Shown here: piece after piece, positions 1-4,783 of the stretch
How the letters are laid out: every line of letters starts with the position of its first letter
Numbering within the stretch: the stretch's first letter is position 1
NCBI GenBank assembly: GCA_023430245.1
Contig: JAEZBA010000106.1
Coordinates: 1 to 7,332 of the forward strand
Reading direction: 5' to 3'
From: Pseudomonadota bacterium
Lineage (GTDB): Bacteria > Pseudomonadota > Alphaproteobacteria > Rhizobiales > Xanthobacteraceae
Length of the DNA stretch: 7,332 bases
The notes under the pieces: model-generated
The model's input: the letters and a program-made list of their open reading frames with translations, nothing else
Databases searched by the model: none
What the model was told of the DNA's origin: nothing
Translations under genes and position numbers: made by a program

Positions 1-1
1 G

Positions 2-406
2 GACTGGGGCCGGCCGGTGAAGGTCGACAAGACGCTGTCAGCGGTGAAGGCCGCCGATTACGACGCCATCGTGCTGCCCGGCGGGCAGATCAACCCGGAT
101 CTGCTACGCACCGACAAGAATGCGCTCTCGCTGATCAAGGCGTTCTTCGACGCGGGCAAGACCGTGGCCGCGATCTGCCACGCACCGTGGCTACTGATCG
201 AAACCGGCATCGCCAACGGCCGCAAGATGACGTCCTATGCCTCGATCAAGACCGATGTGATGAACGCCGGCGCGCAATGGGAGGATTCCGCGGTGGTGAC
301 GGATAACGGCGTCATAACGTCGCGCAATCCCGGCGATCTCGATGCCTTCTCCAAGAAGATCATCGAGGAGGTGCGCGAAGGTCGCCACCAGCGCCGCGCG
401 GCGTAA
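2..406 (+). CDS. PfpI/DJ-1 family protein (class I glutamine amidotransferase-like), C-terminal part
   Basis: The reading frame is open from the left edge (base 2), so the N-terminus, probably about 50 residues, lies outside the window; 134 residues are visible. The part seen matches the DJ-1/PfpI fold: an LPGG turn followed by NPDLLR (visible residues 25-36), then the nucleophile elbow AICHAPW with Cys59 and His60 (Cys codon at 176-178). A TSY/NAGA stretch and the typical TSRNPGDL segment follow near the end. Known relatives include PfpI protease and YhbO-type proteins, described as intracellular proteases or protein/nucleotide deglycases and linked to stress resistance; which activity applies here cannot be told from sequence. 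An internal GTG at 17 is in frame, but homology continues upstream of it (DWGRP), so it is not the start. The family call is firm; the substrate is unknown. Confidence 0.93.
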   Translation, partial: DWGRPVKVDKTLSAVKAADYDAIVLPGGQINPDLLRTDKNALSLIKAFFDAGKTVAAICHAPWLLIETGIANGRKMTSYASIKTDVMNAGAQWEDSAVVTDNGVITSRNPGDLDAFSKKIIEEVREGRHQRRAA

Positions 407-431
407 CCGCAGGCGGTGTGAATGATTGCCG

Positions 432-472
432 CCGGAACGGGTACGGGACCGCAAAACGGCCGCCCGTTCCGG
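432..472. repeat. 10-bp perfect inverted repeat downstream of the PfpI gene
   Basis: CCGGAACGGG at 432-441 is matched exactly by its reverse complement at 463-472, around a 21-nt loop that contains a smaller CCG-CAAAA-CGG stem. It begins 26 nt after the PfpI stop codon. No T-run follows on the plus strand, so it is not a textbook intrinsic terminator. It could be a 3'-end stabilising hairpin, a U-less terminator or a REP-like palindrome. Confidence 0.5.
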
Positions 473-567
473 ACGCGGCTCGCCAGGCGGCGTTACTTCT
501 AAAGCCACAATTGCCGTGCGATAGTGCCTCCGAACCTGATTTGAAGCCCGGTTTTTCGAGGCCCTGA

Positions 568-1389
568 ATGCGCCCCATGACGCTACCCCATATTGCTGCC
601 CGTTTTCTTGCCGTTCCCTTCCTTCTCTGTCTTCTGACAATTCCCGCTCTCGCCGCTCAATGTGGGGGGGATTTCAACCGCTTCATCGCGGAGTTTTCGC
701 GCGAGGCGGCTGGGAAAGGCATCTCCCAGGCGGTGATCGCACAAGCCTTTGGCGGGGTCACTTACGATCCGAAGGTGATGGAATTTGATCGGCGCCAGCG
801 CGGCACCTTCAAGAAGAGCTGGGAGGACTATGCCCGCACCCGCGTCGGTCCGGCCCGCATCAAGCGCGCCAAAGCGATGATGCAGAAACACGGTCAGCTG
901 CTCGGGCGTGTTGAGCAGCAATTCGGCGTGCCGAAGGAACTGATCGTCTCGATCTGGACGATGGAGACCGACAACGGCGCCGACATGGGCAAGCTCCCAA
1001 TCGTACGCACGCTGGCGACACTGGCGCATGATTGCCGGCGCACGGATCTGTTCCAGCGCGAGTTGTTCGCGGCCTTGCAGATCCTTCAGCGCCAGGACTT
1101 GCCGCTGAAGGAGATGATCGGCGCCTATGCCGGCGAGATCGGGCAGACCCAGTTCCTGCCGTCGTCGTATATAAAGTATGGCGTCGATTATGACGGCAAT
1201 GGCCATGTGGACCTGCGCCGTTCGATTCCCGATGTCCTGGCCTCGACCGCCAATCTGCTCAAGGTGAATGGCTGGCAGCGCGGCCAGCCCTTTGATATCG
1301 GCACTCGGAATTTTGAGGTCATGCGCGAGTGGAATCGCTCGGAAATCTACCGGCGCACCCTGCATTATTTCTCGGAGCAGCTGAAATAG
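568..1389 (+). CDS. Lytic murein transglycosylase, MltB type (SLT_2 fold)
   Basis: This 273-residue exported enzyme is predicted to cleave the MurNAc-GlcNAc bond of peptidoglycan in the periplasm, forming 1,6-anhydro-muropeptides. Residues about 1-30 form a signal peptide (hydrophobic core FLAVPFLLCLL, likely cleavage after PALAA). The catalytic Glu is most likely Glu133 in IWTMETDNG. GQTQFLPSSY (192-201) is the substrate-groove motif of the family. DYDGNGHVDL (207-216) resembles the EF-hand-like calcium loop of Slt35. The C-terminus ends in the usual WNRSEIYRRTLHYF segment, so the catalytic domain is complete, but the extra C-terminal peptidoglycan-binding domain of many longer alphaproteobacterial relatives is absent. 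Cys32 and Cys156 are the only cysteines outside the signal peptide and might pair. The ATG at 568 is favoured because GAGG lies 6 nt upstream; ATG 577 is an alternative. No lipobox is seen, so it is soluble rather than a lipoprotein. Confidence 0.93.
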   Translation: MRPMTLPHIAARFLAVPFLLCLLTIPALAAQCGGDFNRFIAEFSREAAGKGISQAVIAQAFGGVTYDPKVMEFDRRQRGTFKKSWEDYARTRVGPARIKRAKAMMQKHGQLLGRVEQQFGVPKELIVSIWTMETDNGADMGKLPIVRTLATLAHDCRRTDLFQRELFAALQILQRQDLPLKEMIGAYAGEIGQTQFLPSSYIKYGVDYDGNGHVDLRRSIPDVLASTANLLKVNGWQRGQPFDIGTRNFEVMREWNRSEIYRRTLHYFSEQLK

Positions 1390-1418
1390 CTGCGTTACCG
1401 GGGACACCGGAGAAGCGC

Positions 1419-1450
1419 ACGCGCCGCGAACGGGTTAGACGACGGCGCGT
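1419..1450. repeat. 8-bp inverted repeat downstream of the transglycosylase gene
   Basis: ACGCGCCG at 1419-1426 pairs with CGGCGCGT at 1443-1450 across a 16-nt loop, 29 nt after the transglycosylase stop. No T-run follows, so terminator function is only possible. The rest of the 283-bp gap (1390-1672) holds no convincing gene, RNA or clear promoter; the open frames in it are short and look like chance. Confidence 0.35.
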
Positions 1451-1672
1451 ACCGATGCGCTGATGCCGCAGCCAGAAACCGGCAAAATCAGCTGCGTCCG
1501 ACTTCCCCGTTACGGCCGGTTGTCACGCGGCGCGTGCTTGAGACAGAGAACGCGGCACCGGCGCCAAGGTTCGCAAGCCTAGGATAATTTCCTGCAACGC
1601 GCCGTGGATGTCGCTGTCTGCCCGCCCGACTTGGCCTATCATCTGGCAAGGCGAATCGGACGATCCATCCCC

Positions 1673-2071
1673 ATGACCGAGCGCAGGCCCGCAACAGGGC
1701 TCGCCAGACTGACACGGCTCGAGCGCCGCTCCGAGCATGTGATCGCACGCCGTCATTTTGCGGCGCGGATGGGTCTGGCGCTGCTGATGTGGGCCGGCCT
1801 AACCTGCCTCGGGCTCGCCATCGGCATGGCCGGATATGCGTATTTCGAGGGCATGGGCCTCGTCGATTCCTTCGTCAACGCCGCGATGATCCTGTCCGGC
1901 ATGGGGGTGTTCGACGACCTGAAGCACCAGAACGGCAAGATCTTCGCTGGCCTCTATGCGCTGCTGTCCGGCCTGATTATCTTGATCGCCACGAGCTTCG
2001 TGCTGGCGCCGATCTTCCACCGCATCCTGCACCGGTTCCACGTCGAGACAGGCCGGGAAGGACGGGACTGA
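1673..2071 (+). CDS. Small two-helix ion-channel-like membrane protein with a non-canonical pore loop
   Basis: The product has 132 residues in the layout of a pore-forming 2-TM subunit: a basic cytoplasmic N-terminus (about 1-32), TM1 (about 33-56), a re-entrant-type segment (61-80), TM2 (about 88-113) and a short basic tail. The segment after the pore helix (FVNAAMILSGMG, 67-78), followed by GKIFAGLYALLSG, lies where Ion_trans_2 channels carry TVGYG and then GR.F...Y...G. The tail of TM2 (VLAPIFHRILHRFHVE) resembles proteins usually annotated as two pore domain potassium channel family or hypothetical. The filter signature itself is absent, so potassium conduction is not supported. ATG 1673 is chosen because the 23 extra residues from GTG 1604 have no membrane or family character. 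Neither start has a clear Shine-Dalgarno sequence. It converges on the DUF3008-type gene with 32 bp between the stop codons. Confidence 0.72.
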   Translation: MTERRPATGLARLTRLERRSEHVIARRHFAARMGLALLMWAGLTCLGLAIGMAGYAYFEGMGLVDSFVNAAMILSGMGVFDDLKHQNGKIFAGLYALLSGLIILIATSFVLAPIFHRILHRFHVETGREGRD

Positions 2072-2093
2072 GCGGCTTTGGCCGCCGCGTCAC

Positions 2094-2118
2094 TTGCGCT
2101 TCTTCATTTGCGCTTCTT
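2094..2118. repeat. Two tandem copies of an 11-bp unit at the 3' end of the DUF3008-type gene
   Basis: TTGCGCTTCTT occurs at 2094-2104 and again at 2108-2118, a 14-nt period. On the minus strand this duplicates the AAGAAGCGCAA that encodes the KKRK terminus, with the stop codon lying between the copies. The offset is not a multiple of three, so the second copy falls after the stop in another frame. It looks like a small slippage duplication. Confidence 0.5.
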
Positions 2119-2298
2119 GGCTGCGCGCTTGGGGAGCGACTTGCGCTCGGTGCCTGCCAGTTCGCGCAATTCGGACTGGGTCATCGATTTCGCCATACTT
2201 CGCGATGCGCCGCGCAGGCTCGCCTTCGAGCGCTCGCCGCGCTTGGCTGACAGTGCGGCGCCTGCCGCCATCTGCTGTTTCCTTGATTTTGCCGGCAT
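2104..2298 (-). CDS. Small basic DUF3008-type protein
   Basis: This is a 64-residue, strongly basic protein of unknown function. It begins MPAKSRKQQMAAGAALSAKRGE and continues with SLRGASRSMAKSMTQSELRELA, the pattern of DUF3008 proteins (MPAKSKAQQ.AAGAALSAKRG...LKGAS.SM..SMS...L..LA), and ends in a Lys/Arg tail (PKRAAKKRK). There is no signal peptide or membrane segment; the charge suggests nucleic-acid binding or disorder, which is inference. The ATG at 2298 has a good Shine-Dalgarno AAAGGA (complement of 2307-2312), and the family N-terminus starts exactly here. It lies 102 bp downstream of the membrane-protein gene on the same strand, with a hairpin in that gap, so it may have its own transcript or a regulated leader. 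Confidence 0.85.
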   Translation of the reverse strand: MPAKSRKQQMAAGAALSAKRGERSKASLRGASRSMAKSMTQSELRELAGTERKSLPKRAAKKRK

Positions 2299-2310
2299 CT
2301 GATCCGTCCT

Positions 2311-2346
2311 TTCGTTGGCGGCCGCGCAAGATTGCGGCCGGACGAA
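2311..2346 (-). other. Two-tier hairpin in the leader of the DUF3008-type gene
   Basis: CGGCCGC (2319-2325) pairs with GCGGCCG (2334-2340) around an 8-nt loop. Outside this, TTCGT (2311-2315) pairs with ACGAA (2342-2346), with a 3-nt/1-nt internal loop between the stems. On the minus-strand transcript the base of the hairpin reaches into the A residues of the gene's Shine-Dalgarno sequence, so it could affect ribosome access. No T-run follows it on the minus strand, which argues against a terminator of the upstream gene. Confidence 0.4.
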
Positions 2347-2400
2347 CGTTCAATCACGGCAGTCAGCCCGCGGTTCCGTTCGCAAAGGATCAGCGTCTTA

Positions 2401-2751
2401 TCATGGTCCGGCTTCGGGACGTCTCTTGCTGGCCGGGATGGCAGCGGTCTGCAACCCGCCTCGATGTCCGTGCGCGCCCCGTCCGCCGGACGGTGGCGTG
2501 TCGCGGCTGCCGATCGCCATGATCGCGGTCCCCATTGCCGCGCTGCCGAAGGTCAGCAGAAAGCCGAACAGCAGCAGGAGCAGCGCAATCTCCGGCGATT
2601 GATCCGACAGGATGAGGCCCCGCAAATTGGCGGGGTTCAGCACAAGCAATCCGCCAAACAGGATCAGCGCAGCCGCAAGTCCGGCCGCCAGATTGGACAG
2701 GAGAAGCCGGAACAGCGGCTCGCGCAGCAAAGATCGTATTCGCGAAGCCAT
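2401..2751 (-). CDS. Hypothetical two-helix inner-membrane protein
   Basis: I do not recognise a named family. The 116-residue product has a basic amphipathic N-terminus (MASRIRSLLREPLFR) and two strong hydrophobic helices, about residues 17-39 and 55-80. A short loop between them contains NPANLRG. The C-terminal tail (about 83-116) is polar and rich in Gly, Arg and His, probably disordered. No Cys or catalytic motif stands out. The ATG at 2751 is preferred; an in-frame TTG at 2757 would add two residues, and neither has a strong ribosome binding site. It lies 69 bp downstream of the protease gene and 102 bp upstream of the DUF3008-type gene, all on the minus strand, so co-transcription is possible but not shown. 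The helices and sustained open frame make a real gene likely. Confidence 0.65.
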   Translation of the reverse strand: MASRIRSLLREPLFRLLLSNLAAGLAAALILFGGLLVLNPANLRGLILSDQSPEIALLLLLFGFLLTFGSAAMGTAIMAIGSRDTPPSGGRGAHGHRGGLQTAAIPASKRRPEAGP

Positions 2752-2820
2752 CTTCAAATTCTAAGAGCACGATCTTGTGTGCGCATCTGAAGAAATTGCA
2801 GGTCAGCGATGCGGGTGCGG

Positions 2821-3732
2821 TCAGGTCACGTGCACGCCGTATGCCTCGGTGAAGGCCGCTGCGGCATAGGCATTGCTCGCATAGGCAAATCCCTTGTCGC
2901 CCCAGATATCGGTACCCCAGCTGTTGCGCACAATGAACATGTTCTGGTCATACCCGACCAATGCAACGGCGTGGCCGCCATGCGCGGACATCGGGTCGTA
3001 TTGCTGCAGCGTCCCACCGGTGGCTTTCGCATTCATCCAGACATTGTCGCAGTTCAGGCGCGTCAGGATCGGTCCCTTTGTGGCGAGCCAGCGCCGCCAG
3101 CTAGTCGGGTTGCGATTGAGGTTCACATAGCTCGCGATCTTGAGCTGCGAGGCGAGCGCATAGAATGTTTCCGGTTCGCCGGGGTAAAGTTTGCCGGAGC
3201 CGAACGGCAAGTCCTTGTCATTCACGCAGCCGTATTTGCGCGCGATATCGAGCGCGCTTTTCAGACTGGTGCCATCGGTTTCGATGAAGGTGCTTGGTTG
3301 AGAGGTGAATTCGTCGGTCTCCTTGGCCGCCATCCAGATAAAGCGCACGGACAGCATTTCGGATTGTCCGATCCGCCCGGCTTTGACGAAATGCCATCGC
3401 AGCACCGAATCCGCGCAGGCCCATCCGACACAGGATCCGGTTTCACCCTGATCGCCGATTTTCCACCAGGGCTCGCGCAGGTCTTTTTTGACGGGAATGG
3501 GCGCGGCAGCGCGCAGCATTCCTGAGTCGACCGCGTTATCGATCCGCCAATCGCTTGCGGTCTCCCTGGACGGCAGGCAATTCAGGATGCGTGGCACCGC
3601 TCCGGTGGTGCGCACGTCCACGTTCGGCAATTGGGCGCGAGGAACGTCTACGACCGTCATCATCGCAGCCGGCATTACGGCCGAAGCTTTGCGTTTTGTT
3701 TTCCGCTTCTTGGTCTTTGCGCGCGCCGCCAT
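2821..3732 (-). CDS. Papain-like (C1 family) cysteine protease
   Basis: The 303-residue product carries a full papain-type active site: oxyanion Gln95 and nucleophile Cys101 in DQGETGSCVGWA, His254 in HGGHAVALVGYD, and Asn270 in IVRNSWGTDIWGDKGF. Other family landmarks include LSVRFIW (127-133) and DGTSLKSALDIARKYG (153-168). It is therefore expected to be an active endopeptidase or a related Cys hydrolase. The N-terminus is unusual: a lysine/arginine-rich run (residues 4-15), then a weakly hydrophobic stretch, and no convincing signal peptide, so the location is uncertain. The roughly 80 residues before the catalytic core are too short and unlike a classical papain propeptide. The start is secure: AAGGAGG lies 5 nt before ATG 3732, and a good promoter lies just upstream. 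It is divergent from the thioesterase gene. The substrate is unknown; roles in secretion, defence or processing of surface proteins are speculation. Confidence 0.9.
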   Translation of the reverse strand: MAARAKTKKRKTKRKASAVMPAAMMTVVDVPRAQLPNVDVRTTGAVPRILNCLPSRETASDWRIDNAVDSGMLRAAAPIPVKKDLREPWWKIGDQGETGSCVGWACADSVLRWHFVKAGRIGQSEMLSVRFIWMAAKETDEFTSQPSTFIETDGTSLKSALDIARKYGCVNDKDLPFGSGKLYPGEPETFYALASQLKIASYVNLNRNPTSWRRWLATKGPILTRLNCDNVWMNAKATGGTLQQYDPMSAHGGHAVALVGYDQNMFIVRNSWGTDIWGDKGFAYASNAYAAAAFTEAYGVHVT

Positions 3733-3737
3733 GCGCC

Positions 3738-3744
3738 CCTCCTT
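3738..3744 (-). promoter_or_regulatory. Strong Shine-Dalgarno site of the protease gene
   Basis: The minus strand reads AAGGAGG with 5 nt before ATG 3732, a near-perfect match to the 16S anti-SD. It excludes the upstream in-frame start that would extend the protein by 18 residues through the promoter. Confidence 0.85.
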
Positions 3745-3751
3745 TGGTTGA

Positions 3752-3766
3752 GTATATAATATATAC
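3752..3766. promoter_or_regulatory. AT-rich 15-bp perfect palindrome, putative operator
   Basis: GTATATAATATATAC is a perfect inverted repeat (7-bp arms around A3759) in otherwise GC-rich DNA, located between the divergent protease and thioesterase genes. It overlaps the predicted -10 of the protease promoter and also contains a TATAAT on the plus strand (3755-3760). The position suits a repressor operator. I cannot assign the regulator. Confidence 0.5.
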
Positions 3767-3786
3767 AACTTTAAGGAGAGTTGCAA
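3758..3786 (-). promoter_or_regulatory. Predicted sigma-70-type promoter of the protease gene
   Basis: On the minus strand a -35 TTGCAA (3786-3781, 4 of 6 consensus) and a -10 TATATT (3763-3758, 5 of 6) are separated by exactly 17 bp. Transcription would start near 3751, giving a leader of about 20 nt that contains the strong Shine-Dalgarno site. Confidence 0.55.
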
Positions 3787-3853
3787 TCAGGGCTGATATC
3801 GCCGTTGCCGGGATACGCGGCGCCGTGGCATGGCTCAACCAGCGGGGGACATC

Positions 3854-4249
3854 ATGGCCGACGATTCCAAGCCACGCGGCGCACTCACCGTGCGGGTCAT
3901 CGCCATGCCGGCAGACACTAATGCCAACGGCGATATCTTCGGCGGCTGGGTACTGTCGCGGATGGACCAGGCGGGCGGGATCGCCGGCGTCGAGCGCGCC
4001 AAGGGCCGCGTGGTGACCATCGCGATCGAGGCGATGACTTTCATCCGTCCGGTCCGGGTCGGCGACGTGCTGGAGGTCTATACCGAGCTTGAAAAGGTCG
4101 GACGGACATCGATGAAGATCCATATCGAGGCCTGGGCGCGCCGGTTCATGACGCATCATCACGAGAAGGTCACCGACGCGAATTTCACCTTCGTCGCCAT
4201 CGACGAGGAGGGGCGTCCGCGTCCGATTGCGCGGGAGGACCAGGCATGA
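3854..4249 (+). CDS. YciA-like acyl-CoA thioesterase (hotdog fold)
   Basis: The 131-residue product is a single hotdog domain expected to hydrolyse acyl-CoA thioesters to free acid and CoA in the cytoplasm. The signature runs MPADTNANGDIFGGWVLSRM (residues 18-37) then DQAGG, with N23, GD 26-27 and the probable catalytic Asp38 on the central helix. VTIAIEAMTFIRPVRVGDVL (54-73) is the second family block, and GRTSM.IHIEAW follows. Length is typical for YciA, which acts on a broad range of acyl-CoAs as a tetramer or hexamer. ATG 3854 is chosen because GGGGGA lies 4 nt upstream; ATG 3830 is in frame and would add eight residues. It is divergent from the protease gene, and its end overlaps the next gene by ATGA, implying an operon. 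The actual acyl chain preference cannot be read from sequence. Confidence 0.92.
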   Translation: MADDSKPRGALTVRVIAMPADTNANGDIFGGWVLSRMDQAGGIAGVERAKGRVVTIAIEAMTFIRPVRVGDVLEVYTELEKVGRTSMKIHIEAWARRFMTHHHEKVTDANFTFVAIDEEGRPRPIAREDQA

Positions 4250-4635
4250 TCCGCCACGCTTTGCTGCTTGCGGGAGCGGTGCTGTGGTGCGCTCCGGCGG
4301 AGGCCGCCAAGAAGGAGCCGCGATCCGGGCTCGGTCCCTGTCGGATTGGCGCCCAGGCCCTGATCGCCTATCTCGACGACGGCAAGGAAAAGACCGGTGA
4401 ATATGCCCATGCCGTCCGTGGCGTGGTCGACACCTGCGGACCGGCGCGCACACCTAAGGCCAGGTCGATCCCGGCACAGCCTGTGGCCGATCGCGAGTTC
4501 TGCCGCGATCTCGCGCTGCGCATGCTGGACGAACTCGACGAGAACCGGATGAACCGGCCCTCGTTCGTAAAGGTGCGGGACGAATTCGCGGTCAAATGCG
4601 GCCCCGCGGAAGGGGTCGAACCAAAAGCGCCCTGA
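4246..4635 (+). CDS. Exported four-cysteine hypothetical protein
   Basis: I do not recognise the family. The 129-residue product begins with a clear signal peptide (RHALLLAGAVLWCAPAEA, cleavage probably after Ala20 or Ala21). The Cys in the signal is preceded by Trp, so it is not a lipobox. The mature part has four cysteines (C32, C64, C86, C118), an even number compatible with two disulfides in the periplasm, set in a mostly helical, charged domain (QALIAYLDDGKEKTGEY; FCRDLALRMLDELDENRM). It starts at an ATGA overlap with the thioesterase stop, with a strong GGGAGGA 6 nt before the ATG, so the two genes are very likely co-transcribed and translationally coupled. No functional link to acyl-CoA chemistry is visible. 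Small disulfide-bonded periplasmic binding or immunity-type proteins look similar in outline, but no such match is claimed. Confidence 0.8.
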   Translation: MIRHALLLAGAVLWCAPAEAAKKEPRSGLGPCRIGAQALIAYLDDGKEKTGEYAHAVRGVVDTCGPARTPKARSIPAQPVADREFCRDLALRMLDELDENRMNRPSFVKVRDEFAVKCGPAEGVEPKAP

Positions 4636-4644
4636 GTGCATTGA

Positions 4645-4675
4645 GCAATCCGGATTGCCGGCGGTCCGAATTCGG
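4645..4675. repeat. Two adjacent perfect palindromes between the four-Cys and lipid kinase genes
   Basis: GCAATCCGGATTGC (4645-4658) and CCGAATTCGG (4666-4675) are both perfect palindromes, 7 nt apart, 9 nt after the stop of the exported protein. They could be regulator sites or a transcript-end structure; no T-run follows. The rest of the 148-bp gap has no clear promoter. Confidence 0.4.
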
Positions 4676-4783
4676 CCGTCATCTGCCGGTGCTACGACCG
4701 AAGCGAGGCCGCTGCCGATTCGACGGTGCATCGTGGCCGGGTATCGGCCGGGGTCATCAGCGGGATAAACGCACCGGGGGCAT

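Noticed and set aside
583..1407. Long minus-strand open frame opposite the transglycosylase gene
   Set aside because: It lies almost entirely antisense to a gene with clear catalytic motifs. Its translation has no domain character and is explained by the codon bias of GC-rich DNA.
1604..1672. GTG start at 1604 for the channel-like gene
   Set aside because: There is no ribosome binding site, and the added 23 residues do not resemble the family. ATG 1673 gives a normal short basic N-terminus.
2347..2375. EcfG-type (GGAAC/CGTT) stress promoter upstream of the DUF3008-type gene
   Set aside because: GGAAC and CGTT both occur on the minus strand, but the spacing is 24 nt, well outside the 16-19 nt range of that promoter class.
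2782..2813. CGCATC/GATGCG inverted repeat between the protease and membrane-protein genes as a terminator
   Set aside because: The stem is only 6 bp with a 20-nt loop and no T-run, so it is too weak to call.
2809..3525. Plus-strand open frame of 238 codons opposite the papain-like protease
   Set aside because: The protease has a complete active site and strong start signals. The antisense translation shows no recognisable motif.
3733..3786. Upstream extension of the protease by 18 residues
   Set aside because: This would translate through the -10 element, the palindrome and the Shine-Dalgarno site. The strong AAGGAGG before ATG 3732 decides the start.
3536..4453. Minus-strand open frame of 305 codons across the divergent promoter and the thioesterase gene
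   Set aside because: It runs through the promoter region and overlaps three supported genes. Its Arg/Pro/His-rich composition is typical of a wrong frame.
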